Shown here in pieces: positions 27,500 through 36,448 of a DNA stretch of 64,000 bases. The position numbers were made by a program, and so were the translations under genes. This stretch comes from Salinarchaeum sp. Harcht-Bsk1 (GTDB taxonomy: Archaea > Halobacteriota > Halobacteria > Halobacteriales > Salinarchaeaceae), in assembly GCF_000403645.1 (NCBI RefSeq), contig NC_021313.1, forward strand, positions 1,321,014-1,385,013. Reading direction: 5' to 3'. Every line of letters begins with the position of its first letter. Positions within the stretch are counted from its first letter, which is position 1. The notes under the pieces are model-generated. The model did not search any database. It was not told the origin of the DNA and saw only the letters and a program-made list of their open reading frames with translations.

Positions 27500-28276
27500 T
27501 CAGCGGGTACCGGCTGACCCACCATCGCTTTGAACAGAATCCTCGTTCTCCGCTGGAGGATTCTCCCAGAGGTCTTTCACGACCAATTCTACAACGCCGA
27601 TGTTTACGTCCTCCTCGAGAAGGTACCGCGAGAGGTCTCGAGCCATCTCCTCGTCACCCCACTCCTCTTTCGTCGGATTATAGAGATTCACCAGGAAATT
27701 CCCCGCCACCTGTTTCATGTTCTCTTGCATGTACTCCACGTTGTCGACGACCTTGTCAATCGATTCTTTGTACTCAGCCTTTGACCCGTCGTAGATGATT
27801 TTGGTGGCGAGTTTGTTGGAGTGCATTGCTGGCTCGTCAGTGATCCGAACCATTCGAGTGACGATATTTCGCTCTTCGAGGGCAACGGCCGAGCTGGAAA
27901 TACTCGAAGCAAATCCGAGGTTGAGACCAGGTGGCCGCAGACACTCTGGGTCTTCTGATACGTCGAACTTGACTATCGTCATCCAGCGATTCTTCAGACT
28001 TGCCTTCGCTCGCTCCGATAACGTTGGTTCATCACGCCAATTGAGGCCGTCGAACATCTCCGGCTCCTCAAGTGATCCTCGATCCCCCAGATCAACAGGG
28101 GCCCGTACCTTGATCGAATAGATCGTCAACGTAACTGATTGGCCGGAATACGTCTCTAGCTCCCATTCCTTTCCTGCGAATTGCTCATTCAGCTCGTCCT
28201 CAACCTCAGCTTGTGTATCCACGTGAGACGACATCTTCGCAAGGAGCCGCAGGGGAGCAGTCCAGAGACCAGCCAT
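27500..28276 (-). CDS. Unrecognised protein between GmrSD-like gene and DNA methylase
   Basis: A protein of about 258 residues from ATG at 28276 (MAGLWTAPL); ATG at 28303 is an alternative. The frame stays open further upstream, but that would overlap the divergent methylase. A central beta region (VTLTIYSIKVRAPVD, WMTIVKFDVSED) and a helical C-terminal half (YKESIDKVVDNVEYMQENMKQVAGNFLVNLYNP) are visible. There is no known motif, signal peptide or membrane segment. Divergent from the methylase with a gap of about 110 bp, it shares a control region with it. It may be the equivalent of the small third subunits seen in methylase/DUF499 systems. Confidence 0.55.
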   Translation of the reverse strand: MAGLWTAPLRLLAKMSSHVDTQAEVEDELNEQFAGKEWELETYSGQSVTLTIYSIKVRAPVDLGDRGSLEEPEMFDGLNWRDEPTLSERAKASLKNRWMTIVKFDVSEDPECLRPPGLNLGFASSISSSAVALEERNIVTRMVRITDEPAMHSNKLATKIIYDGSKAEYKESIDKVVDNVEYMQENMKQVAGNFLVNLYNPTKEEWGDEEMARDLSRYLLEEDVNIGVVELVVKDLWENPPAENEDSVQSDGGSAGTR

Positions 28277-28388
28277 ACGTCCATTCCGAATGACGAGGCC
28301 CATAGTTCTATGTGAGGAGCGATGGTGGATCGCCCCCGACAGCGGAAAGCTATACAACGCTCCCGCCGACAGGGGTGAGCATACGTCT

Positions 28389-31058
28389 ATGTCTCAGGAA
28401 ATCAGCGAGTCGGATGAAGACGATCGGCCAACCCTCCCTATTGAGAAAGGGTATCCCATTGAGCAAGTGAACGAAATTGTTAGCAGAGAAAATCAATCTA
28501 AACGGTACTATCGCCCACTTTACACCATGCACAAATGGTGGGCCCGACGTCTCGGGTCTGTATTCCGGACAATTTCACTCTATACACTCCTCGACGATCC
28601 ACAGTCAATTTCCATCCACAACCCGGGCAGTGACAACCAGAAACTCGGCGATTTTTTGGATGACGGAGAGTCAATTGAAAATCTAGTAGATAATGTTGAT
28701 TTGGGTGATCCCGATTCGCTCTGGCAACTCTATAGCAAGGACGTCAGAGTAGAGGATAAACGAGTTCTGGACCCGTTTATGGGAGGAGGTACCTCGCTAA
28801 TTGAGGCTTCACGGTTCGGTGCATCTGTCGTTGGCAACGACTTGAACCCAGTCGCATGGTTTGTGACTAAGAAAGAGTTAGAAGCCGGTCAGACAGACAT
28901 TTCAGAGCTAGAAGAAGCGTTCAGTAGAGTCGAGGAGCAAGTGAAGAAGGAACTCACTGAACACTACAGCACAGAGTGTCCGAACTGTGAGCGTACGGCT
29001 GACGTGATGTACTATCTCTGGGTGACGGAGTTGGATTGTACTTCTTGTTCCGAAACCGTCTCTCTCTTCAAAGATTACAGAGTGGCAAAGGGCAGATACG
29101 GTGATAAAGACAAGTACAATGTACTCTGCCCAGATTGTGAGTCGATTTTTCACGTAGAGGATTGGCGAAGCGAGTGCGAATGTGACTGTGGGAACAACTT
29201 CGTGCCCGCTGAAGGGCCGGCAAGCGGTGCAGAATACTCCTGCACGAGTTGCGGTCAACAGTACGGCGTTATGGATGCTGGCCGTGAGCAGGGTGGCTAT
29301 GGATCCCGAATGTATGCCATCGAGTACTATTGTCCCCACTGCGACGAAGAAGGGCGTGACCGGGCAGTGTATAAAGGGTATAAGCAGGCCGAAGAGGTCG
29401 ATATTGAGAAATACGAAGCAGCAGTTCGGGAGTGGGAAGATGCCGATGATTTGAGGGAGTTTGTTCCTTCGCAGGACGTCCCTCTAGGAATTCTAACCGA
29501 TAGCACAGCGTTCGAGGGAAGCATTGGTGGAGGACATAATCTACTCGGACACGGCTACGAACAGTGGACGGACATATTCGACGAGCGGCAGCTTCTCTGT
29601 CTGTCAAAACTGCTGGAGGCAATCGATGATGTCGAGAACCAGAATGCTAAGGAGTATCTGTTGTTGGCGCTCTCAGACTCGTTGATGTTTAATAATACAT
29701 TCACGATATATAATCTCCAAGGCCACAAGGTCGAGGGGATCTTTAAGACAAACTCATTCAAGCCCCAGAAGGAGTTTGTTGAAAATAACGTATGGGGTAC
29801 AGAATTCGGCCGGGGAACATTCGTCAAAAGTTGGAAAAAGGTCCTCGCCGGTGTTGAATGGGCAGCTGCCCCTGTGGAGCGATATATCGAAGATGGATCC
29901 ACTCAGAAGACCCCACCCTTCAACAAGGCTGTAGGGGATGACCATGAGGTACACTGTGGGGATGCCCGCCAGTTGGAATACGAGGACGAGTTTGATGCTG
30001 TTCTGACAGATCCCCCATATTACAATAACGTGATCTATTCAGAGTTGTCCAATTTCTTCTACGTATGGCTCCGGATCGTCCTGCAAGATGAGTACGAGCC
30101 GTTCGAAACTGAGACGACTCCACGGGCAGAGAGTATCGTTGCCAATCCTGCCGAAGGGAAGGACGAAACCGACTTCGAGGAAGAACTTCATCAGTCATTC
30201 TCGAAGATTCATCAAGCACTCAAGCAGGACGGAGTTCTCGCCTTTACCTACCATCATAGCGACGCTGAATCGTGGGGAGAGCTCCTCGAAGCACTCTGTG
30301 AGGTTGGCTTCGAAGTAACTGCCACATATCCGGTGACCGCAGATACAAATCGAGCAACCTACAAACTCACCGAGGGAGAATCTGTAGACTTTGACATTAT
30401 CATCGTTGCTCGGCCTGCACAAGACAGGGAGCCAATCTCATGGAATAGTCTCCGGCGCAATATCTACCGTACGGCGCAAAAGACACGAACCCGCCTTGAA
30501 GAAAATCGCAATCTCTCTCGGGGTGACATTGGTGTCGTCGAGATGGGACGGTGTTTCCACGAGTATTCGAAGCACCACGGCGAGGTTAAACGCGCCGGCG
30601 AGCCCATGAGCGCCAAAGATGTCGTCGACGAGATCTACGGCGTCATTCAACACGGCGCCGACGTCGGTGAGATCGACGTGTTTGTTGACCTATTGGAAAC
30701 TCCGAACGCGACCTACGACGACCTCAACAAGCTCACACGAGGGACCGACGCCACGCCCGAGCGCATGGAAGACATGCGCCTCTATCGAATGGAGGATGGT
30801 TTCACGCTCGGGACCTGGGACGACGAGAAGCGCATCGCATACATCCAGTCACGCGTCGACAGTGGTGACGAGCTCACGGACCTCGATAGAGCGCAGTTCC
30901 TCCGATGGCGATGGGAGCAGGGCAAGTCCGTCACCGAGTACCTCGAGCAGTGGGAGATCACCGACGATCTCAGAGAACTGTGTGAAGGACTGGCCGACGC
31001 AACCGGCGACGAGACCTATCGGAACATTCTGGAATCGCGGCTGGGTGACTACCAATGA
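28389..31058 (+). CDS. DUF1156 (COG1743) DNA methyltransferase with zinc-ribbon insert
   Basis: An 889-residue predicted DNA amino-methyltransferase. The N-terminal DUF1156 motif (RYYRPLYTMHKWWARRLGSVFR) leads to the SAM-binding motif DPFMGGGTSLIEASRFGA near residue 129. Then comes a Cys-rich region with several CxxC pairs (about residues 197-320), and the catalytic motif TDPPYYNNVIYSELSNFFYVWLR near residue 540. The order SAM motif, insert, DPPY fits the alpha-like arrangement. ATG at 28389 (MSQEISESDED) is preferred; codons upstream are non-coding in character. It should mark host DNA as self for the DUF499/SNF2 system. Third-position GC rises clearly after about 30540, so the last 170 codons look different from the first 700. 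Confidence 0.87.
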   Translation: MSQEISESDEDDRPTLPIEKGYPIEQVNEIVSRENQSKRYYRPLYTMHKWWARRLGSVFRTISLYTLLDDPQSISIHNPGSDNQKLGDFLDDGESIENLVDNVDLGDPDSLWQLYSKDVRVEDKRVLDPFMGGGTSLIEASRFGASVVGNDLNPVAWFVTKKELEAGQTDISELEEAFSRVEEQVKKELTEHYSTECPNCERTADVMYYLWVTELDCTSCSETVSLFKDYRVAKGRYGDKDKYNVLCPDCESIFHVEDWRSECECDCGNNFVPAEGPASGAEYSCTSCGQQYGVMDAGREQGGYGSRMYAIEYYCPHCDEEGRDRAVYKGYKQAEEVDIEKYEAAVREWEDADDLREFVPSQDVPLGILTDSTAFEGSIGGGHNLLGHGYEQWTDIFDERQLLCLSKLLEAIDDVENQNAKEYLLLALSDSLMFNNTFTIYNLQGHKVEGIFKTNSFKPQKEFVENNVWGTEFGRGTFVKSWKKVLAGVEWAAAPVERYIEDGSTQKTPPFNKAVGDDHEVHCGDARQLEYEDEFDAVLTDPPYYNNVIYSELSNFFYVWLRIVLQDEYEPFETETTPRAESIVANPAEGKDETDFEEELHQSFSKIHQALKQDGVLAFTYHHSDAESWGELLEALCEVGFEVTATYPVTADTNRATYKLTEGESVDFDIIIVARPAQDREPISWNSLRRNIYRTAQKTRTRLEENRNLSRGDIGVVEMGRCFHEYSKHHGEVKRAGEPMSAKDVVDEIYGVIQHGADVGEIDVFVDLLETPNATYDDLNKLTRGTDATPERMEDMRLYRMEDGFTLGTWDDEKRIAYIQSRVDSGDELTDLDRAQFLRWRWEQGKSVTEYLEQWEITDDLRELCEGLADATGDETYRNILESRLGDYQ

Positions 31059-32764
31059 CCCATATGCAGCTTTCCGAACTCCACGTAGAGAATTTCAAAT
31101 CAATCGAGGAGACCCATATCGACTCGGTTGACGATCTTTCCGTGCTCGTTGGGAAAAACGACGCCGGGAAATCATCTGTCTTGGAGGCGGTGAAGATGTT
31201 TTTGGAAGAGAAAGGAAAACCGGAACGCGACCAATTTCACATGGAATGTGATGACGACATCGTCATCACGGCGTTCTTCGAGGACGTTCCTGCCGAGCTT
31301 GCAGATTGTCTGAACGACTCAATCGAACTCACCAACGGCAGACTCAAAATTAGCCGGCGGTGGGAATACCCGGAAGACTCGCGAAGCATGGCCGATACAT
31401 ATCTCGGCCCCGACGAGGAACAATTGGGCGCTGGCACTCTTGTCGGAGACCATGAATCAGATGGGAAGAGGGACACGAGGCAGTATCTCTGGAAGTTGCT
31501 CCCGGACCCGATTTACATTCCAGCTGAGCGCAACATTGCGGAGGAAACCAAATTCAAATCGGATACGTTGATCGACCAGCTGCTCACGCCACTACTGGAA
31601 GAGAATGACGACATCCGATCGAAAAGGAACGAACTGGAAAGCGAGCTGAACGACGGGGTTGATGGATTACAGACCGATATCGAGGATCGACTCACAGATC
31701 ACGTAGACTCGATCAGCCAACTCGAACTCGTAACTGGCGACATCAACCTTGGAAAGGCGTTTTCACCCTCGATTCAGGTAACAGACGAATTCTCAGAAAT
31801 ATCTGTGCCAATTGCGGAACGAGGGTCTGGAGTTGGGAGTTTGCTTGTGCTATCACTCGTTGAAACATACCGAGAACGCCAAGTCGGAGAAGGGTACGTG
31901 ATGCTGTTCGAAGAGCCAGGAAACTGGCTGCATCCTGAGGCGAAACGGCGGATGCTGGGAGCTCTCAAACGGATTTCTGAAAATGGTGGCCAGGTGATGC
32001 TGTCCACCCACTCACCGATTTTCATTGACCGGAGGGGCCATGGAGATGTGTTCCTCGTACAACGGCACGAGGGGAAGACCTCGGTCCGAGAGATTGAGGA
32101 GAATTACCTGACCATCGTCGAGGAATTAGGTGCTAGAAACAGTGATATCCTCCAGAGCGATTTCGTAGTTTACGTTGAGGGGATCACAGACGTTCAGATG
32201 GTTGAGATTGTTGCGGATAACTACCTCAACGAAACCGAGAGGGCCAGAATTACTATCCAACACTTAGGAGGTGGAGGGAATATTCAACAGTGTAGCCTTT
32301 CGGACCTGTCAGAGATTAATCGGACCTTCGGATTTTTGCTCGATAGCGATAAATCGGATCCCGAAGACACTGAGAAAGACTATATCGACGATTTACGCGA
32401 AGAGAACGAAAGTATCGAACCTGAGGTCGTGATCGAGGTACTCGAAAAACGCGAGATTGAGAACTACTTTACCCCAGAGGGAGTGAACGAAGCCCTCAGA
32501 CTCGAAGTCGACTCAGATTTCATTGGCGACTTTGAGGACATCCCGGATAAATTGGGTGCCGAAGTACGGCGTCACCATGCCGGTGAATCAGTTCCACCGC
32601 AAGCAGATCGTACGTGTGACGAATGTGGCCGCATTGAACACCCAGGCAAGGGATATCACAAATCAAAGGGGAAGGATGTTGTTGCAGCAATGTACGATCA
32701 AGGGCAATGCATCGAACCAGTCGAAGATTTCTTTGACGAGGTCAAGCGGATTATCGATGCTTGA
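31055..32764 (+). CDS. OLD-family ATPase with TOPRIM nuclease domain
   Basis: A 569-residue protein. An ABC/SMC-like ATPase N-terminal part has Walker A VGKNDAGKSSVLEA near residue 32, an ABC-type signature ERGSGVGSLLVLS near 258 and Walker B YVMLFEEPGNWLHPEA near 280. A C-terminal TOPRIM domain has VYVEGITDVQMVEIV near residue 372 (the Glu-G site) and LLDSDKSDPED (the DxD site). OLD proteins are DNA nucleases used in antiphage defence, alone or with a UvrD-like helicase (as in Gabija). ATGA overlap with the methylase gene ties it to that operon, yet its DNA is AT-richer than the 3' end of the methylase. The C-terminal 60 residues contain a Cys pair (CDECGRIEH). Confidence 0.83.
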   Translation: MTHMQLSELHVENFKSIEETHIDSVDDLSVLVGKNDAGKSSVLEAVKMFLEEKGKPERDQFHMECDDDIVITAFFEDVPAELADCLNDSIELTNGRLKISRRWEYPEDSRSMADTYLGPDEEQLGAGTLVGDHESDGKRDTRQYLWKLLPDPIYIPAERNIAEETKFKSDTLIDQLLTPLLEENDDIRSKRNELESELNDGVDGLQTDIEDRLTDHVDSISQLELVTGDINLGKAFSPSIQVTDEFSEISVPIAERGSGVGSLLVLSLVETYRERQVGEGYVMLFEEPGNWLHPEAKRRMLGALKRISENGGQVMLSTHSPIFIDRRGHGDVFLVQRHEGKTSVREIEENYLTIVEELGARNSDILQSDFVVYVEGITDVQMVEIVADNYLNETERARITIQHLGGGGNIQQCSLSDLSEINRTFGFLLDSDKSDPEDTEKDYIDDLREENESIEPEVVIEVLEKREIENYFTPEGVNEALRLEVDSDFIGDFEDIPDKLGAEVRRHHAGESVPPQADRTCDECGRIEHPGKGYHKSKGKDVVAAMYDQGQCIEPVEDFFDEVKRIIDA

Positions 32765-32767
32765 CCG

Positions 32768-33094
32768 CTAAATTGGCGCCGTAAACCAGTTAATCAGGAT
32801 ATTCGTTGCAGACCAGCAGAAGCCAAATGCGATGAGGATACCGACTGTTTTCGCTCGAAGTTCCGAGGCAGCGACCGACGCACCGAGCGTTCCCATAATT
32901 ACGTCGAGTATCAATGCAACCTCATTCGTCGGGAAAAACGCCATCATGAATGTATAGAAGGTGCGAGCAAAGATCTCGCTTGACTGATCGACAGAATCGG
33001 AATTCAACAGAAGGAGGAGATAGAGCAGCATTAGGAGACTTCCTGCTGCCGCAACACCCGCAATAAACGCATCCCCGGCGGTTTCAATACTCAT
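32768..33094 (-). CDS. Small three-helix membrane protein
   Basis: A 108-residue protein with three to four hydrophobic segments (about residues 9-30, 52-72 and 82-105). It converges with the OLD gene, with 3 bp between stops. A TTTAAT element on the minus strand lies 24 nt before its ATG, indicating its own leaderless transcript. The family is not recognised. It begins a block of unrecognised, AT-rich genes that include several membrane proteins, as in abortive-infection systems with membrane effectors. Confidence 0.6.
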   Translation of the reverse strand: MSIETAGDAFIAGVAAAGSLLMLLYLLLLLNSDSVDQSSEIFARTFYTFMMAFFPTNEVALILDVIMGTLGASVAASELRAKTVGILIAFGFCWSATNILINWFTAPI

Positions 33095-33115
33095 GTTGGA
33101 CCTTTGTGATAGAGG

Positions 33116-33121
33116 ATTAAA
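33116..33121 (-). promoter_or_regulatory. Box A for the 108-residue membrane gene
   Basis: The minus strand reads TTTAAT inside an AT-rich run (33116-33126), 22-27 nt before the ATG at 33094. This spacing fits a leaderless haloarchaeal mRNA and supports the chosen start. Confidence 0.5.
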
Positions 33122-33177
33122 AATTTGATCTCGAGGAGCAGTAAAATGAGAAGTGCCTAGATGGTGTAATGCCTATA

Positions 33178-33387
33178 TTAGCTTGGGTCCTTCTCGGATA
33201 GCAGAATCAGACTACTGAGGATCGCGATGGCCACAGAGAGAAAGATCAAGAAGTCACCCATCGATCGCGTGGCGACCGCTGTGATCGAGGCAGCAGATCC
33301 CACCGTCGTGGATAGGACCGTCGCCAGCTCGAGAGGTGACCAACGTTGGATAGTGTAGCCACTATCGTCCGAGGGGTTACCTGACAT
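33178..33387 (-). CDS. Small two-helix membrane protein
   Basis: A 69-residue protein with a polar N-terminus (MSGNPSDDSGYTIQRW) and two hydrophobic stretches (about residues 20-38 and 46-63), ending in charged residues. It lies between the 108-residue membrane gene and the 564-residue gene on the same strand. It could be an immunity or effector subunit of the neighbours. No homologue recognised. Confidence 0.5.
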   Translation of the reverse strand: MSGNPSDDSGYTIQRWSPLELATVLSTTVGSAASITAVATRSMGDFLIFLSVAIAILSSLILLSEKDPS

Positions 33388-33405
33388 CGTGGATATTCGC
33401 TCATT

Positions 33406-33419
33406 CCCCGAAACCGGGG
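33406..33419 (-). terminator. Short GC hairpin between the 564-residue gene and the 69-residue gene
   Basis: CCCCG, AAAC loop and CGGGG form a 5-bp stem about 95 bp after the stop of the 33513 gene in its direction of transcription. It may end that transcript or sit in the leader of the next gene. Haloarchaeal terminators depend more on T-runs, so this is tentative. Confidence 0.3.
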
Positions 33420-33512
33420 CGGTGAACGCCTCCTAAGAGTACAGTCATCCGAGAGTATTATAAACGATTACCCACACAGATTGCCGGTTCTGGAAATGCG
33501 GCATCAATTCCC

Positions 33513-35207
33513 TCAGTTCTCGATAGATTCGATGAATCCTGTAAGAGGACCTTCCAGGATCGCGAGGTCCAGGACCGCGAGTAAACAGAGGATCAGCATG
33601 AGTGTGAATAGGACGTAGTAAATCCACAGATCGATCTTGAATTGATGCTTCATGTTTTCACTACCGTCGGCGTCCTTGATTTCTGAAAAAGTATTCTCGT
33701 CAATCCGGTTTTCGTACATGGAATAGTACTGGTTGCGACCGTCCTCGACGGCTTGGAACTGCTGACTCAAGCTGTAGGTTGTCCGGAGACCAAGAAGGAC
33801 GTAAACACCAACAGGCACCAACGACACAATCAGTGCAGTTTGAATCGCTGTAACACCCGATACCTGAGAGAGTATTCCCGCCCACGTGATCGCCACGTAA
33901 GCTACCATTCGAAACAAATCTCGATTCAGGTTATTGGCCAGGCCCCTCCGAATGTCGGAAAGCTCCCTGTGAGTATTTAGAACGTATTCCGTGACATCCT
34001 GTTGTACTTCAACAAATTCCTCAATGCTATCTCGGATGTAAAACTCGAAATTCGATTTGACACTCTCACCGATATCCTCAATTTCGGTGAACATTCCTGA
34101 TATCGACGTCGAATACAAGGTGGCAATGTTCCTAAATACAGAGATTCGATCCGTCGATCGTGACCGGTATATCCAGTTGAAAAGATCGACGAAGTTCTCC
34201 ACGGTCTCTTTATCAATATCCGTTAAACTGTCCCCACCCTCCTCTACAAGAACCAATCCATCGTCGTCGTTCAGAACAAGATTCGACTCGATGACCCGGC
34301 GCCCGTTGATGCGAACTTGCCACCCACTTTCTGTCATCCGGCTGACGTTCGATACACCTAAAATTCCAGAAATTATCCGGTGCGGTTGTAAAGAGGATTG
34401 AATTTGCTCTGCGAAATCAGAGCGTTCAGAGGCATCGAGTTTCGTATAATCCGGCGGGAGATACTGATCCTCAAAGCGATCAATTGCACATTCTCGCCTA
34501 ATTCGCTGTAACTGATCTTCGACGTACGATTCTCTCTGTAAGAACGAATGGAAGTCGTTTTCACCGAGTCGGTCGGGAGGGAAGTACCCCACTTCGGGGC
34601 CTGAAATTGCTTGGACGAGATCTCGAATGACAAACAGCCGCTTCCCTCCAGAACAGTAATAGTACTCTTTCAATTCATCGAAGGATAACCCGTTGACACT
34701 GTCGACAACCTCAGACTTCTCAAAATGGTAACTAACGCAACAATCTAGGTCGAGTTGATTCTGAAGATATTCGTCAACGCTCGCCCCGTCGATTACATAC
34801 TGAAAATTCGAATCGACCTCGCCTGATTCTAAAAGCGCAGAAATACACTCCACTAGATGATCTTTCGATGAGAGAGTATCGTTACGTACCGATCGAAAAG
34901 CGGACTTCGATCGTTCCTGGCCAAATAGACGGTCAATCTCCGCCTCATTGTCTGATCTCCGCTCAATTGTTACGTCACCGGAAATCTCCCAGAGAATTCG
35001 GTAAACGAACGCAGATGCTTGATGTTCGAGTTCAATAATCAGATTGCGCCCGTCGAACAATTCACGAATATCCTCAACGGTCTCGAAAATTGACTCAACA
35101 TCCTCAGAAGAGAGATCGTCCTCAATCCTCAGGCGTCGACCTACAACCTCTATTTCCCAATCTGCCTCAAGGCGATCAATATATCTCTCAAAGTCCGATA
35201 TCATCAA
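33513..35207 (-). CDS. Unrecognised 564-residue protein with C-terminal membrane domain
   Basis: The first 420 residues are soluble and acidic/mixed, with no known motif (FERYIDRLEADWEIEVVGRRL; NLIIELEHQASAFVYRILWEIS; EYYYCSGGKRLFVIRDLVQAI). Residues about 430-475 form two membrane helices (VAYVAITWAGILSQV and TALIVSLVPVGVYVLLGL) and a third lies near 525-550 (WIYYVLFTLMLILCLLAVLDLAIL). The region just before the membrane part is a long helix (EFVEVQQDVTEYVLNTHRELSDIRRGL), as in CorA-like or effector architectures where a soluble sensor drives a membrane pore; that is inference. The start overlaps the 35204 gene by 4 bp, so the two are made together. The DNA is AT-rich compared with its surroundings. 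Confidence 0.7.
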   Translation of the reverse strand: MMISDFERYIDRLEADWEIEVVGRRLRIEDDLSSEDVESIFETVEDIRELFDGRNLIIELEHQASAFVYRILWEISGDVTIERRSDNEAEIDRLFGQERSKSAFRSVRNDTLSSKDHLVECISALLESGEVDSNFQYVIDGASVDEYLQNQLDLDCCVSYHFEKSEVVDSVNGLSFDELKEYYYCSGGKRLFVIRDLVQAISGPEVGYFPPDRLGENDFHSFLQRESYVEDQLQRIRRECAIDRFEDQYLPPDYTKLDASERSDFAEQIQSSLQPHRIISGILGVSNVSRMTESGWQVRINGRRVIESNLVLNDDDGLVLVEEGGDSLTDIDKETVENFVDLFNWIYRSRSTDRISVFRNIATLYSTSISGMFTEIEDIGESVKSNFEFYIRDSIEEFVEVQQDVTEYVLNTHRELSDIRRGLANNLNRDLFRMVAYVAITWAGILSQVSGVTAIQTALIVSLVPVGVYVLLGLRTTYSLSQQFQAVEDGRNQYYSMYENRIDENTFSEIKDADGSENMKHQFKIDLWIYYVLFTLMLILCLLAVLDLAILEGPLTGFIESIEN

Positions 35208-36214
35208 CTATCAAGTACTTCGGTATCAAGTTCTGTTCCGCGTATCGTCACACGTACATCATCTTCGCTCTCTTCTTTTTCAACCCTGTCTTCCGCCGTT
35301 GAGGGGAATTTGACCCGAATCTCCTTGTCCACCTCGTACTTTACTGTACTTGGAAGGTTCTCAGTATCGATTGCCAGCGCATCTGGATTCTCCACTCCCA
35401 AGCGGTCTCCTAGTTCTTCTCGGGTAACCTGCCGTCCAACGATATCACTGGCAACGGCCGTCACCTCATCGATCCCCACGATCCCTGAATCTGATTGTTC
35501 TTTCAGCTCTCTAAAGCGCGAGGTATCTGCTCCGTCGGCGCTTTGGCCAGTGTGTTCCTTCTTCAACTCGCTCACTACTTCGAATACGTTCTTTGCTTGC
35601 TCGAGAGATCCTTCTTCGACCTCACACTGGAGAAATTCATGGAAGTAGTCTGAAACAGACCCAGACTGATAGAATTTTACATCTCCCGGAAGCCGATAGC
35701 CCTCGGCTTGAACGATCGGATAAATTAAACCCTTCTGAAGTTCGTTTGGCTCTGGGAAAATATCTTCCAAGTCTAACTCTTCAATCCCTCTATCGTCTGC
35801 GAGTCTTAGCCGTTCTTCCTCGACTAGATCCAGTTTGAGGACTGAGACAATCTCATGTTCCTCGTTATCAAGAAGTGGCTCTCCCTCAACTGTTGCCTGG
35901 ATAATAAATAATACGCCATCATTTGCCCGGGGATGAATCTGAGAATTCAACTCCTCTGCCAGCGCTTTTCCAGCTGCTTCAAATTCGTCTGGAGAGGAGT
36001 TGAAATCTGTCGTCCTTGCGGTTTCCAACCATTCCTCTGCCTCTGTATCCGAGGTCACGAAATCTCCACGGGTGACGTCGGAGATATCCGCCTTCACTAC
36101 AACTTGCTCGATATACCGTTCAAACAGCTCCAGATCTTCGTCAATATCTCCGCCTACAGATTCCTTCCATTGGTTTGCATTGTCAAGGCTAGGAGAGACC
36201 GGAGAATAGGTCAT
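35204..36214 (-). CDS. Unrecognised 336-residue acidic protein, partner of the membrane protein
   Basis: From ATG at 36214 (MTYSPVSPSLDNANQW) this is a soluble acidic protein. Its middle part (GVLFIIQATVEGEPLLDNEEHEIVSVLKLDLVEEERL) faintly recalls the NdpA/nucleoid-associated or DUF4868 (KwaB-like) fold, where a strand pair ending in LKL is conserved. I do not claim membership. A longer frame begins with TTG at 36259 and ATG at 36235. However, a TTTAAA box at 36237-36242 lies 25 nt before 36214, the exact spacing of a leaderless haloarchaeal start, which decides the start. It overlaps the 564-residue membrane gene by 4 bp. If the KwaB resemblance is real, the pair would be a soluble sensor plus membrane effector. 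Confidence 0.65.
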   Translation of the reverse strand: MTYSPVSPSLDNANQWKESVGGDIDEDLELFERYIEQVVVKADISDVTRGDFVTSDTEAEEWLETARTTDFNSSPDEFEAAGKALAEELNSQIHPRANDGVLFIIQATVEGEPLLDNEEHEIVSVLKLDLVEEERLRLADDRGIEELDLEDIFPEPNELQKGLIYPIVQAEGYRLPGDVKFYQSGSVSDYFHEFLQCEVEEGSLEQAKNVFEVVSELKKEHTGQSADGADTSRFRELKEQSDSGIVGIDEVTAVASDIVGRQVTREELGDRLGVENPDALAIDTENLPSTVKYEVDKEIRVKFPSTAEDRVEKEESEDDVRVTIRGTELDTEVLDS

Positions 36215-36236
36215 CGAATGTATTTCCGAATTCATG

Positions 36237-36242
36237 TTTAAA
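36237..36242 (-). promoter_or_regulatory. Box A (TTTAAA) of the two-gene 33513/35204 operon
   Basis: A perfect palindromic TTTAAA is centred 25 nt upstream of the ATG at 36214. It overlaps the codons that a longer reading of the gene would need, so it both marks the promoter and sets the start. Confidence 0.6.
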
Positions 36243-36448
36243 TGGAGCAACAAACGCAATTACCATTAGCGTTTCCCCCAAACCAGTTCTCTAAAGTGAT
36301 TTCCAAAGGGATTAATTGGCACTCATCAGTTCAGAGATAGTAATTCGCTGTGCGAAGTACAACTATCAAAGTCCCTCAAGAGGTCCAGGATTAGAACGTT
36401 ATAACGAGGTCCGGAGATACAAGTGACCTCCCTCTAATTTGCCTTTAG

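Noticed and set aside
27412-27798. Frames on the plus strand over the 27500 gene
   Set aside because: They are shadows of the minus-strand gene with Ser/Arg/Pro-rich composition.
21906-31058. Naming the methylase/DUF499 locus a second BREX
   Set aside because: No PglZ, BrxA or BrxB relative is present and the methylase is DUF1156 type, not PglX.
31055-32764. Gabija (OLD plus UvrD pair)
   Set aside because: The OLD gene is not followed by a UvrD-type helicase; the AddA-like gene is 9 kb away on the opposite strand with an AddB partner.
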